From Clostridiales bacterium (GTDB lineage: Bacteria > Bacillota > Clostridia > Lachnospirales > Lachnospiraceae): a DNA stretch of 45,229 nt. The stretch is taken from the NCBI GenBank assembly GCA_018365455.1, contig JAGZJZ010000051.1, positions 1-45,229 on the forward strand, given 5' to 3'. Below, one piece after another: positions 8,033 to 16,348 of this stretch. Every line of letters begins with the position of its first letter. The first letter of the stretch is position 1. A program made the position numbers and the translations under genes. The notes under the pieces were generated by a model that ran no database searches, had not been told where the DNA came from, and saw only the letters and a list, made by a program, of their open reading frames with translations.

Positions 8033-10366
8033 ATGCAAATGAATATGATTAAAATCAGAGGATTGATTCAAAACAACCTGAAAAATATTGACCTGGACAT
8101 TCCCAAACATAAAATTGTCATTTTCACAGGGGTTTCCGGCTCGGGCAAGTCCAGTATTGTCTTCGATACCATTGCCGCAGAATCCAGCCGCCAGTTAAAT
8201 GAGACATTTCCCGCATTCATAAAAGCCAAATTACCCCAGCATGCCAAACCAAATCTGCAAAGCATCGAGAATTTATCACCTTCTGTTATCGTAGACCAGT
8301 CTTCTTTAGGTGGGAATATCCGTTCAACGGTTGGTACCATCAGTGATTTATATACAGACCTGCGCGTCCTCTTTTCCCGCATCGGCACACCCCGCATCTC
8401 AAATGCATCTCATTTTTCCTTCAATGATCCAAATGGTATGTGCCCGGAGTGTGCCGGCCTGGGACAGATCATCACCTTGGATCTGTACAAGATGATTGAT
8501 TTTTCTAAATCTCTGAACGAAGGCTGCGTTATGGACTCTTCATATGCTCCGGGCACCTGGTACTGGCGGCAGTTTGCTGATTCTAATCTGTTTGACTTAA
8601 ATAAACCGGTCAAAGACTACCGGGAAGAAGAATTAAACCTGTTACTTTACGGTTCCAGGACAAAGGATGGCGAAGTGGTCAATCCCAAGGTAACCGGACT
8701 GATTCCTAAATTCCAGCATCTGTATTTAAAACGTGACATGGGTGAAATGAGCAGTACCATGAAAAAGAAAGCCCGGGAATTCACTATGCAGCAGCCCTGT
8801 ACGTGCTGTAAGGGTAAGCGTTTAAACCCAGAAGTGCTGGAATGTAAAATCTCCGGCTATTCCATTTCTGATCTGTGTGAGTTGGAATTGACCGACCTGC
8901 TTGAAGTAATAAACGGGATACAGGATACAACCGTTTCATCCCTGCTCCTGTCTCTAAAAGCCGGTATTCAGCGGATGATTGCAATTGGACTGCCTTATCT
9001 GCACCTGAACAGGCAAACCGATTCTCTATCGGGAGGAGAAGCCCAGCGGTTAAAGTTAGTCAGATATATGGGAAGCAGCCTCACCGATATGCTCTATATC
9101 TTTGATGAACCCAGTACCGGAATGCACGCCCATGATGTTAAAAAAATAAATCAGTTAATCTATGATTTAAAAGACCGCGGTAATACCGTAATCGTCGTGG
9201 AGCATGACAAAGATGTAATTAAAATAGCCGATGAAATTATTGATGTGGGCATGTACGCTGGAAAAAAAGGGGGCGAAATTGTCTTTCAGGGAAGTTATGA
9301 GGAACTTCTGAATGCACAGACAATAACTGCCGTATCATTGAAAGAAAAGGTTCCCATTAAAAGGAATGTGCGGCAGCCCGAAAATTATTACTCCATCCAG
9401 CACGCAGATATGAATAACCTGAAGGATGTCAGCGTTCGGATACCTGTGGGAGTCTTAAACGTGATAACCGGGGTTGCCGGGTCTGGGAAAAGCACTCTGA
9501 TCTCAAAAGTATTTGCTGATAAATACAAAGAGGAATCCATTATTGTAAATCAAAAACCGGTATTTGCCACGAACCGCTCCACACCTGCCACATTTTTAGG
9601 AATCTTCGATGATATCCGAAATTTATTTGCGATGGAAAATCAAGTAGACAAAAGTTATTTAAGCTTCAACAGCCAGGGAGCATGCGGAGTATGTAACGGC
9701 AAGGGATTCACTGTGACAGAGCTCGTTCATATGTCACCTGTGATCTCTACCTGTGAAGCCTGCGGCGGAAGCCGGTATAACGAGTACGCCCTTTCCCTTC
9801 GATACCGGAATAAAAGTATTCCGGAAGTCCTGGCAATGAATGTGGAAGATGCACTCACATTCTTTGAAGCCCCCGTGATACGCAGAAAGCTCAGACAATT
9901 AATCCGGGTTGGTCTGTCTTATATGACTTTGGGGCAGTCATTAACCACTTTATCAGGAGGCGAAATACAGCGAATCAAATTAGCCCGGGCACTGAATAAA
10001 AAAGGAAAGATCTACATCTTAGATGAGCCTTCCACCGGACTGCACCCATCGGACATCACCCAGCTGATGCAGTTGTTTCAATCCCTGGTGGATCAGGGAA
10101 ATACCCTTATCATCATCGAACATAATCTGGACGTGATCAGACAGGCGGACTGGATCATAGATATTGGTCCGTATGGGGGTAAAAATGGCGGCGAAGTAGT
10201 GTTCCAGGGCACGCCGCTTGAGATGGTTCGTTCTGGTAAGACTCTTACGGCAGAGAGCCTGAGGGAAGAATGCGATATTAAGAACCCGCCCGATTCCTTC
10301 GCATCTCACCCGGAGACATTTTATACATCTCCTGAAATACCCGGTAAAAATAATTGCGGTTGGTAA
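8033..10366 (+). CDS. Short UvrA-like ABC ATPase lacking the UvrB-binding domain
   Basis: This 777-residue tandem ABC ATPase is about 160 residues shorter than repair UvrA (about 940). It has Walker A G-V-S-G-S-G-K-S-S at 33-41 and a second, G-V-A-G-S-G-K-S-T. Signature motifs are L-S-G-G-E-A-Q-R and L-S-G-G-E-I-Q-R, and Walker B is F-D-E-P-S-T-G-M-H and L-D-E-P-S-T-G-L-H. Zinc-type C-x-x-C pairs remain (C-P-E-C, C-T-C-C, C-G-V-C, C-E-A-C). The segment after R-I-G-T-P (about 116-120) runs directly into F-S-F-N-D-P-N-G, so the UvrB-binding domain is missing. Such UvrA2/DrrC-like paralogues are linked to drug tolerance rather than full excision repair. AAGGAG precedes the start. The 3' end overlaps the convergent AraC gene by 89 bp. 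Confidence 0.9.
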   Translation: MQMNMIKIRGLIQNNLKNIDLDIPKHKIVIFTGVSGSGKSSIVFDTIAAESSRQLNETFPAFIKAKLPQHAKPNLQSIENLSPSVIVDQSSLGGNIRSTVGTISDLYTDLRVLFSRIGTPRISNASHFSFNDPNGMCPECAGLGQIITLDLYKMIDFSKSLNEGCVMDSSYAPGTWYWRQFADSNLFDLNKPVKDYREEELNLLLYGSRTKDGEVVNPKVTGLIPKFQHLYLKRDMGEMSSTMKKKAREFTMQQPCTCCKGKRLNPEVLECKISGYSISDLCELELTDLLEVINGIQDTTVSSLLLSLKAGIQRMIAIGLPYLHLNRQTDSLSGGEAQRLKLVRYMGSSLTDMLYIFDEPSTGMHAHDVKKINQLIYDLKDRGNTVIVVEHDKDVIKIADEIIDVGMYAGKKGGEIVFQGSYEELLNAQTITAVSLKEKVPIKRNVRQPENYYSIQHADMNNLKDVSVRIPVGVLNVITGVAGSGKSTLISKVFADKYKEESIIVNQKPVFATNRSTPATFLGIFDDIRNLFAMENQVDKSYLSFNSQGACGVCNGKGFTVTELVHMSPVISTCEACGGSRYNEYALSLRYRNKSIPEVLAMNVEDALTFFEAPVIRRKLRQLIRVGLSYMTLGQSLTTLSGGEIQRIKLARALNKKGKIYILDEPSTGLHPSDITQLMQLFQSLVDQGNTLIIIEHNLDVIRQADWIIDIGPYGGKNGGEVVFQGTPLEMVRSGKTLTAESLREECDIKNPPDSFASHPETFYTSPEIPGKNNCGW

Positions 10367-11354
10367 ACCCCAGTTCCTGCATTACGTAAGAGACCGTTCT
10401 TCCTTCCTCCAGCATATTCTGTGCCTCTTTTAGTGCAAAAGACTGGCTGTATGCTCCAAGGGTCATGCCGGTATACTTTTTTACAATCCGGTTCAGATAG
10501 TCGGGATGGTAATTAAAAGCCCCGGCTATTTCTCTTCTGTTTATTACACGGTGTTCCTGTTCTAAATACTGGGTCAGCCGCACAAACAAATGGTCTTCTT
10601 TGCCCGAATCCAGACGGATATGGCTCATTTTAAACTTCTCTTCATCTTCGAAAAGTTCAAATAAGGAACACAGTATTCCCTGGATAAAAAAGAGACTGCC
10701 TGTTTTCGTGTTTAGCAGTTCCACTGCAGCCTGGTCAAAATAATGTAAGATCTGTTCATGTACAGAAGACATACTTTCCCATCTGACCGGCGCCAGATCA
10801 ATATAATTTTTCTTATGATTTTTCGTCTCCCCGATACAGTCATCAAAGAAATGAAACAGGACAGACTCCTTCTTTTCCCCATTCCGGTAAATTTTTCTAC
10901 CGCATTTTTTCATGATATCTTCTATAAACTCCGGGGACATGCACAAAAATACAGCCTCAAAGTCTGTGGAAAATTCTTCATTATGGCGGGTGCTGCAGTT
11001 GAGCAGACATCCATATCCCGCCTGATACTGATAGCTGGCCTTTTCAATATGCTGGCAGACTTCTCCCTTCAGAACGTACATAAACTCAAAATAATTATGC
11101 TGATGCATGGGGCTTTTGCTGGGTTGTGGTTCATCGTAATCACCAAAATCACTCAAATCCACTTCAATATTGGCATGCTTTCCAAATGCCAGATCCACTA
11201 ATTTCATCCGCTTAGTCCCTTCCGATACACGGCAGCACTCATAGGTCAGCCCAAACGGCATCTGAAGCAGATAAAACTGTGACTCCTGGCTTGCGGAATC
11301 ATTTATGGCAACAATTTTATTTCTGGCTTTTGCATATGGATTAATGGATTCCAT
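10278..11354 (-). CDS. AraC-family transcriptional regulator with cupin-like sensing domain
   Basis: This 358-residue regulator is divergent from the GH2 glycosidase gene. Its N-terminal half contains a cupin-like sugar-sensing region (M-H-Q-H-N-Y-F-E-F-M-Y-V-L-K-G-E at about residues 85-100). The last 100 residues hold two AraC helix-turn-helix motifs (F-N-Y-H-P-D-Y-L-N-R-I-V and L-G-F-T-N-R-N-Y-F-Y-R-V-F, then M-S-P-G-E-M-R). It probably senses a sugar and activates the glycosidase across the shared upstream region. The start is placed at 11354, where AAGGAGTG is correctly spaced; an in-frame start at 11411 has no such site. The 3' end overlaps the UvrA-like gene on the other strand by 89 bp. 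Confidence 0.9.
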   Translation of the reverse strand: MESINPYAKARNKIVAINDSASQESQFYLLQMPFGLTYECCRVSEGTKRMKLVDLAFGKHANIEVDLSDFGDYDEPQPSKSPMHQHNYFEFMYVLKGEVCQHIEKASYQYQAGYGCLLNCSTRHNEEFSTDFEAVFLCMSPEFIEDIMKKCGRKIYRNGEKKESVLFHFFDDCIGETKNHKKNYIDLAPVRWESMSSVHEQILHYFDQAAVELLNTKTGSLFFIQGILCSLFELFEDEEKFKMSHIRLDSGKEDHLFVRLTQYLEQEHRVINRREIAGAFNYHPDYLNRIVKKYTGMTLGAYSQSFALKEAQNMLEEGRTVSYVMQELGFTNRNYFYRVFQEMYKMSPGEMRRNRAGS

Positions 11355-11595
11355 TTTCACTCCTTTTCTGTTTTGATTACTGAAAATTATACCTGAAAAT
11401 AATAAAACCATAAATTATAATCTATTACAAAATAAAATCGGTATATGATACAGTAGTTGTAATCAGTACGGTTTTTGACCTTGTTTTATCCTCTTTTTTA
11501 TATAGAATATAACATATACAGATATATATGTCTATTTAAAAGACAGAATGATATCTATTTTAAATGTCGAAAACAATTATGAGAGGAGATTCATT
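11355..11595. other. Divergent control region between AraC and GH2 genes
   Basis: This AT-rich gap of 241 bp must hold both promoters. TATAGAATATAAC-like sequence at about 11501-11514 and several TATA-like hexamers are present, but I cannot pick one promoter with confidence. A strong ribosome site (GAGAGGAG) precedes the glycosidase start. No gene is visible. Confidence 0.4.
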
Positions 11596-14085
11596 ATGCT
11601 GTCACAATCATTTAACACGGGGTGGAATATCAAAGAAGGTTTCAGCCAGCCATTTACAAACTTGTTTTCAAAGGAACAGAATCTGGGTACTCCGGTCACA
11701 CTTCCTCACGACGCAATGATCCTGGAAAAGAAAACCCCCGACACCAAAAACGGAAAACAGACCGGTTACTATCCGGGCAAATCATATCTCTATTCGAAGC
11801 TGTTCTATGTGCCGGATGACTGGATGGATAAAAATATTGTACTGGAATTTGAAGGGGTTTATCCCAGTGCGCTGGTATATATCAATGGCGATTTTGCGGG
11901 CAGCCACCATTCCGGTTATTCCCAGTTCACGATTCAGGCTGACGGCTTTCTGATTCCCGGCAAGGAGAATAAAATTGAAGTTGCTGCAGACAACAGTTGT
12001 GAAGCAAATACCAGATGGTATTCCGGCAGCGGAATTTACCGAAATGTAAATATCTATATCAGTGAAAAAATCTATATCCCGGTGGATGGACTGCAGATTG
12101 ACACCCCGGAAATAGATGCGGAAACCGCTGTCCTTTGTATAAAAACAAGGCTCTGCAATGAAACTCTGCGTACACATGATTTAATCCAGAGCACCGAAAT
12201 ACTGGATGCAGATGGAAAGATCGTTAATTCCGAAAAAACTGTGGTCACGGCTTATCCTGGAAAAAATGTGCAGACACTGCAGCGGATACCGGTCTGGGAT
12301 CCGCAATTGTGGGACTGTGACGCACCTTATCTCTATACCTGCAGAACCAGATTCATGGAGGGCGATATCATACTGGATGAAGCGGTTACTACTCTGGGTA
12401 TCCGCAAAATGCAGCTGGACTCCCGGCATGGCCTTCGGATAAATGGAAAAGAAGTCAAACTAAGAGGTGCCTGCATTCACCATGACAATGGGATTATCGG
12501 TGCTGTCACTCTGGAAAAAGCCGAAGAACGCCGCTGCCGCCAGATGAAGGAAGCCGGTTTTAACTGTCTCAGAAGCTCCCATCATGCAATGAGTAAAGCC
12601 ATGCTGGCGGCATGTGATAAGCTTGGCATGTTCGTAATGGATGAACTGTCCGATATGTGGCACGTCCGCAAAAATCCCAATGATTTCGGGAATTATTTTG
12701 AAGAATTCTGGGAAGATGAAGTGGAACGTATGGTGGCAAAGGATTACAACCACCCGTCCGTTATTATGTATTGTACCGGTAATGAAATCCCCGAGGTGGG
12801 AACCAAACGCGGTGCAGAAATGAACCGCAGAATTGTTGAAAAAATTAAATCTTTGGATTCTTCCCGGTACACCACCAATGCTGCCAACAGCTTCCTGGCT
12901 CTGCGAAGCGACATGCAGCAGCTTCTGGAAGAAGCCGTAAAAGCAACCGGTATGGAACACATTTTAGAACAGACCTCAGGCGCCGGGGAAAGCGGCATAT
13001 CCGTTATGAATGCTTTTGCAAGTCTGATGGAAGGTCCTGCAAAAGATTATATCGATGCCAGTTCTACCTTGACTAACCTTTTAGAAGGGTTCAGCGGCGG
13101 TCTGGATATCGCCGGATTTAATTATATAACCGGACGCCATGAGCTGGAAGCCCGGCTGCATCCCAACCGGCTTGTTCTCGGCACCGAGACCTATCCGTCT
13201 GAAATTGTCAGGCTTTGGGATATCGTTGAACGCAATTCCCATGTAATCGGTGACTTTACCTGGACGGGATATGACTATCTGGGGGAAGCCGGAATCGGAA
13301 TTTTTTATTACAATGGAATTAACGGTTTTCAGGATAACAATTTCCCGGACAGCATCGCATATATCGGTGATATCGATATTACCGGGTACCGCAGACCCAT
13401 CAGTTATCTGCGGGAAATCGTCTTTGGTCTAAGAACAGCGCCCTTCCTTGCTGTAGAAAGATTGAACCATTATGGAGAGACACCTGGAAAAACCACCTGG
13501 ATGCACAAGGATAATATCGCCAGCTGGACCTGGGCGGGTTACGAAGGCAAACCCGCTGTTGTAGATATATTCTCTTCCAGTGAAGAAGTGGAACTGTTCT
13601 TAAATGATATTTCTCTTGGAAGAAAACCTGGCGGAAAAGCCGCCGGATTCATCTCTTCTTACGAAATAACTTACCAGCCCGGAACACTTATGGCAGTCAG
13701 TTATGAAAATGGAGCCGAAACCGGACGGGATATCCTCCAAACCGCAAACGCACCTGCAAAGCTTTCCCTTTCCGCCGAACAGACAGTTTTGACCGCTAAT
13801 GGCAATGATTTAACATACATTACAATTGAACTTCAGGATGAGAACGGTATCCTCAATCTGCAAGCCGAAACCGAAATCCAGATTTCTGTGGACGGCGCCG
13901 GCACACTTCAGGGATTCGGAAGCGCCGATCCCCATACCGGCAATCATTACCATACAACAACCTGGAAGACTTATGACGGACGCCTGCTGGCTGCCATTCG
14001 CTCGGGATTTGATCCTGGGGAAATAAAAGTGACGGTTCGTGCAGTAGGACTTGGGGAAGAAACATTGATTGTTATAGTGGAGTAA
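11596..14085 (+). CDS. Glycoside hydrolase family 2 protein (beta-galactosidase-like)
   Basis: This 829-residue enzyme would hydrolyse beta-glycosides in the cytoplasm, as no signal peptide is visible. Domain order is an N-terminal jelly-roll sugar-binding domain (about 1-175), an Ig-like domain (about 180-285), a TIM barrel (about 290-590), then DUF4982-like and Ig-like C-terminal domains. The predicted acid/base is E397 in T-G-N-E-I-P and the nucleophile is E531 in G-T-E-T-Y-P-S-E, the normal retaining pair of GH2. G-R/S-G-I-Y-R-N-V, typical of the N-terminal domain, is at about residue 140. The start at 11596 follows GAGAGGAG; an earlier in-frame ATG at 11548 lacks a ribosome site. The divergent AraC protein is the likely regulator. 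Galactosidase versus glucuronidase activity cannot be settled by eye. Confidence 0.92.
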   Translation: MLSQSFNTGWNIKEGFSQPFTNLFSKEQNLGTPVTLPHDAMILEKKTPDTKNGKQTGYYPGKSYLYSKLFYVPDDWMDKNIVLEFEGVYPSALVYINGDFAGSHHSGYSQFTIQADGFLIPGKENKIEVAADNSCEANTRWYSGSGIYRNVNIYISEKIYIPVDGLQIDTPEIDAETAVLCIKTRLCNETLRTHDLIQSTEILDADGKIVNSEKTVVTAYPGKNVQTLQRIPVWDPQLWDCDAPYLYTCRTRFMEGDIILDEAVTTLGIRKMQLDSRHGLRINGKEVKLRGACIHHDNGIIGAVTLEKAEERRCRQMKEAGFNCLRSSHHAMSKAMLAACDKLGMFVMDELSDMWHVRKNPNDFGNYFEEFWEDEVERMVAKDYNHPSVIMYCTGNEIPEVGTKRGAEMNRRIVEKIKSLDSSRYTTNAANSFLALRSDMQQLLEEAVKATGMEHILEQTSGAGESGISVMNAFASLMEGPAKDYIDASSTLTNLLEGFSGGLDIAGFNYITGRHELEARLHPNRLVLGTETYPSEIVRLWDIVERNSHVIGDFTWTGYDYLGEAGIGIFYYNGINGFQDNNFPDSIAYIGDIDITGYRRPISYLREIVFGLRTAPFLAVERLNHYGETPGKTTWMHKDNIASWTWAGYEGKPAVVDIFSSSEEVELFLNDISLGRKPGGKAAGFISSYEITYQPGTLMAVSYENGAETGRDILQTANAPAKLSLSAEQTVLTANGNDLTYITIELQDENGILNLQAETEIQISVDGAGTLQGFGSADPHTGNHYHTTTWKTYDGRLLAAIRSGFDPGEIKVTVRAVGLGEETLIVIVE

Positions 14086-14258
14086 AGAGAAACTATAAGA
14101 TTTTTGCTATAAAGACGCTTTTTGTAATATGTAGTTTACAGACGAAATTAATATGAAATATCGGAGAAATAAATGTGAATTCTGCGTATAAATACCCCTG
14201 CAGCCTATACATAATATAATTATAAATTGTATGCTGGCAATATCAGGAGGTGTACCCG

Positions 14259-15500
14259 GTGGATCATGTAATCCTACACTCAGATATGAATAACTTTTAT
14301 GCCTCCGTAGAATGCCTGTATAACCCGGCTCTCAGAGGAAAACCCATGGCAGTGGCAGGTGACCCGGGAGAACGTCACGGCATTGTTCTGGCCAAAAGCA
14401 ATGAAGCAAAAAAATACGGCATTAAAACAGGTGATCCACTTTGGATGGCAAGGCAGAAATGCCCGGATATCCTGTTCACACCGCCCCATTACGACCGCTA
14501 TATTGAGTTTTCACAGATGGCGCATGAAATATACCAGGATTATACAGACCTTGTGGAATCCTTTGGCCTGGACGAATGCTGGCTGGATGTAACAGGCACC
14601 GCCTCCCTGTTTGGTGACGGAAAGCAGATTGCTGATGATATACGGGAAAGAGTTAAATTCGAACTGGGCATTACGGCAAGTGTGGGCGTCTCCTATAATA
14701 AAATATTTGCAAAGCTTGGCAGTGATCTGAAGAAACCCGATGCAACTACCGTCATCGGCCATGATTTCAAAGAAAAGATCTGGCATCTGCCCGTTGATTC
14801 TCTGCTATATGTAGGCAGGGCAACTTATCAGAAATTAGCAAAATGCGGGATCCGGACAATTGGAGAACTGGCTCAGGCGGATGTACGTTTTCTGGAGCAG
14901 CTTCTGGGGAAAAATGGAATTATGCTCTGGTATTTCGCAAATGGCCATGATACATCCGCAGTAGCACACATCAATTCCCGCCGCATTATTAAAACCATAG
15001 GCAACAGTACCACCGCACCCCGTGATCTGATATCCGATGACGAAATCAAGATTACCCTGCTGATTCTCGCTGAAAGTGTAGCGGAGCGTATGCGGGCTGA
15101 GCATTTTTATTGCCGCACCGTACAGATCAGCATTCGGGATAATACATTATTTGCTTATGAAAGACAGGGGCGGCTGCATTCTCCTACCTGTACCGCACAG
15201 GAAATATTTGAGAAAGCCTACGAATTATATTGTAAAAACAGACCTGCAAATCCGGTGAGAAGCCTGGGTGTGAGGGCATGTAATCTTATGCTGTTGGAAT
15301 TTCAGCAGCTCTCCTTTCTGGAGGAAGCAGTGAAAAGGCAGAAACAGGAAGATTTGGAACGCTCCATAGATTCCATCAGAAAACGGTTTGGACATTTTGC
15401 CGTTCAAAGAGGAATCATGCTGACAGATAAGGTTTTATCCAACCTGGATCCGGTGGCGGAACACACCATTTATCCGGAATCGTTCCTGAAAAGCAAGTAA
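14259..15500 (+). CDS. dinB: Y-family DNA polymerase IV (DinB)
   Basis: This 413-residue translesion DNA polymerase copies damaged templates without proofreading. The N-terminal metal-binding Asp is in L-H-S-D-M-N-N-F-Y-A-S-V-E, with the steric Tyr close by. The catalytic acidic pair is in F-G-L-D-E-C-W-L-D, and the palm motif G-V-S-Y-N-K-I-F-A-K-L-G-S-D-L-K-K-P follows. Helix-hairpin-helix and little-finger regions complete the protein. I chose GTG at 14259 because AGGAGG sits 8 bases upstream (14245-14250); a GTG at 14250 overlaps that site. It is followed directly by a small gene and an HMCES gene, which makes a damage-tolerance operon. I see no clear GAAC-N4-GTTC LexA box upstream. Confidence 0.94.
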   Translation: MDHVILHSDMNNFYASVECLYNPALRGKPMAVAGDPGERHGIVLAKSNEAKKYGIKTGDPLWMARQKCPDILFTPPHYDRYIEFSQMAHEIYQDYTDLVESFGLDECWLDVTGTASLFGDGKQIADDIRERVKFELGITASVGVSYNKIFAKLGSDLKKPDATTVIGHDFKEKIWHLPVDSLLYVGRATYQKLAKCGIRTIGELAQADVRFLEQLLGKNGIMLWYFANGHDTSAVAHINSRRIIKTIGNSTTAPRDLISDDEIKITLLILAESVAERMRAEHFYCRTVQISIRDNTLFAYERQGRLHSPTCTAQEIFEKAYELYCKNRPANPVRSLGVRACNLMLLEFQQLSFLEEAVKRQKQEDLERSIDSIRKRFGHFAVQRGIMLTDKVLSNLDPVAEHTIYPESFLKSK

Positions 15501-15512
15501 ATGAGGAGACCT

Positions 15513-15752
15513 ATGACAAGGAAAATATTTGTAGAAGTAACTGCACGCTTTGGAACTGACGGTACGATTACACCGCTGAATATCCTGTGGGAAGATGGGC
15601 ATATATATACCATCGACAAAATCATTGATATCCGGCGTGCTGCGTCACTGAAAGCCGGAGGCCAGGGGATGCGCTATACCGTATCCATCGGTGGCCGCAA
15701 TGCCTATCTGTTTTACGAAAATCCAAATTGGTTTGTGGAGGGAAAATTTTAA
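15513..15752 (+). CDS. Conserved small protein in the dinB-HMCES operon
   Basis: This 79-residue protein is basic at its start (M-T-R-K-I-F-V-E-V-T-A-R-F), with beta-rich content and a C-terminal Y-T-V-S-I-G-G-R-N-A-Y-L-F-Y-E-N segment. I do not recognise a named domain. It starts a few bases after the dinB stop, and an in-frame ATG at 15501 is an alternative start directly after that stop. Its stop codon overlaps the start of the HMCES gene (TAATG), so translation is probably coupled. Position between a translesion polymerase and an abasic-site protein suggests an accessory role in damage tolerance; that is inference. Confidence 0.8.
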   Translation: MTRKIFVEVTARFGTDGTITPLNILWEDGHIYTIDKIIDIRRAASLKAGGQGMRYTVSIGGRNAYLFYENPNWFVEGKF

Positions 15753-16348
15753 TGTGTGGAAGATATAGTTTATTTACGGAAGAGGACAACCGGGAGATAA
15801 TGAGAATTGTGCAGAATATCACTGCCAGATACCCGGAAAATAATATGAAACGAGGCGAAATATTTCCTACAAATACAGTACCTGTGTTAAAAGCAGAAAA
15901 CAGTCAGATCGCGGCTGACCTCTCCGTCTGGGGCTTTCCCAACTTCCGAACAAAGGGCGTCATTATCAATGCCCGGTCTGAGACCGCTGATGAAAAAAGA
16001 ACCTTTCGGGAAAGTCTCCATTCCAGAAGATGTGTAATACCAAGCACAGGCTTCTATGAATGGTCCCAGGATGGCACCAAAACGAAATACCGATTTACCC
16101 TGCCCGGACAGAATACCCTTTATATGGCTGGTATCTTCAACGAGTTTAAAGGAGAGCCGCGATTTGTCATTTTGACTACCGAAGCAAATAATTCCATGGC
16201 TGACATTCATAACCGCATGCCTGTAATTCTCCCCAGGGATAAAATAGAGGACTGGATTTTAACAGAAGAATTCGCGGTCCCCTATCTGCATGCAGTGATG
16301 CCGCCTTTAGACAGGTCACCGGAAGAAAGGGTGACTGCGGGAAAATAA
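15752..16348 (+). CDS. SOS response-associated peptidase / abasic-site crosslinking protein (HMCES/YedK)
   Basis: This 198-residue SRAP-domain protein covalently captures abasic sites in single-stranded DNA. The start must be the ATG at 15752, because the family requires Cys2 exposed after Met removal (M-C-G-R-Y-S). The other conserved catalytic residues are visible: N73 in I-I-N-A-R-S-E-T, E103 in G-F-Y-E-W, and H153 in I-H-N-R-M-P-V-I-L. Length matches YedK-like proteins (about 200-220). It overlaps the upstream gene's stop by one base and completes the dinB operon. Its last 67 bp overlap the 3' end of the sensor kinase gene on the opposite strand, which is unusual but leaves both reading frames intact. 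Confidence 0.95.
   Translation: MCGRYSLFTEEDNREIMRIVQNITARYPENNMKRGEIFPTNTVPVLKAENSQIAADLSVWGFPNFRTKGVIINARSETADEKRTFRESLHSRRCVIPSTGFYEWSQDGTKTKYRFTLPGQNTLYMAGIFNEFKGEPRFVILTTEANNSMADIHNRMPVILPRDKIEDWILTEEFAVPYLHAVMPPLDRSPEERVTAGK

Noticed and set aside
14086..14258. LexA (SOS) box upstream of dinB
   Set aside because: I looked for GAAC-N4-GTTC or a close variant and found none, so SOS control is not supported by the sequence.
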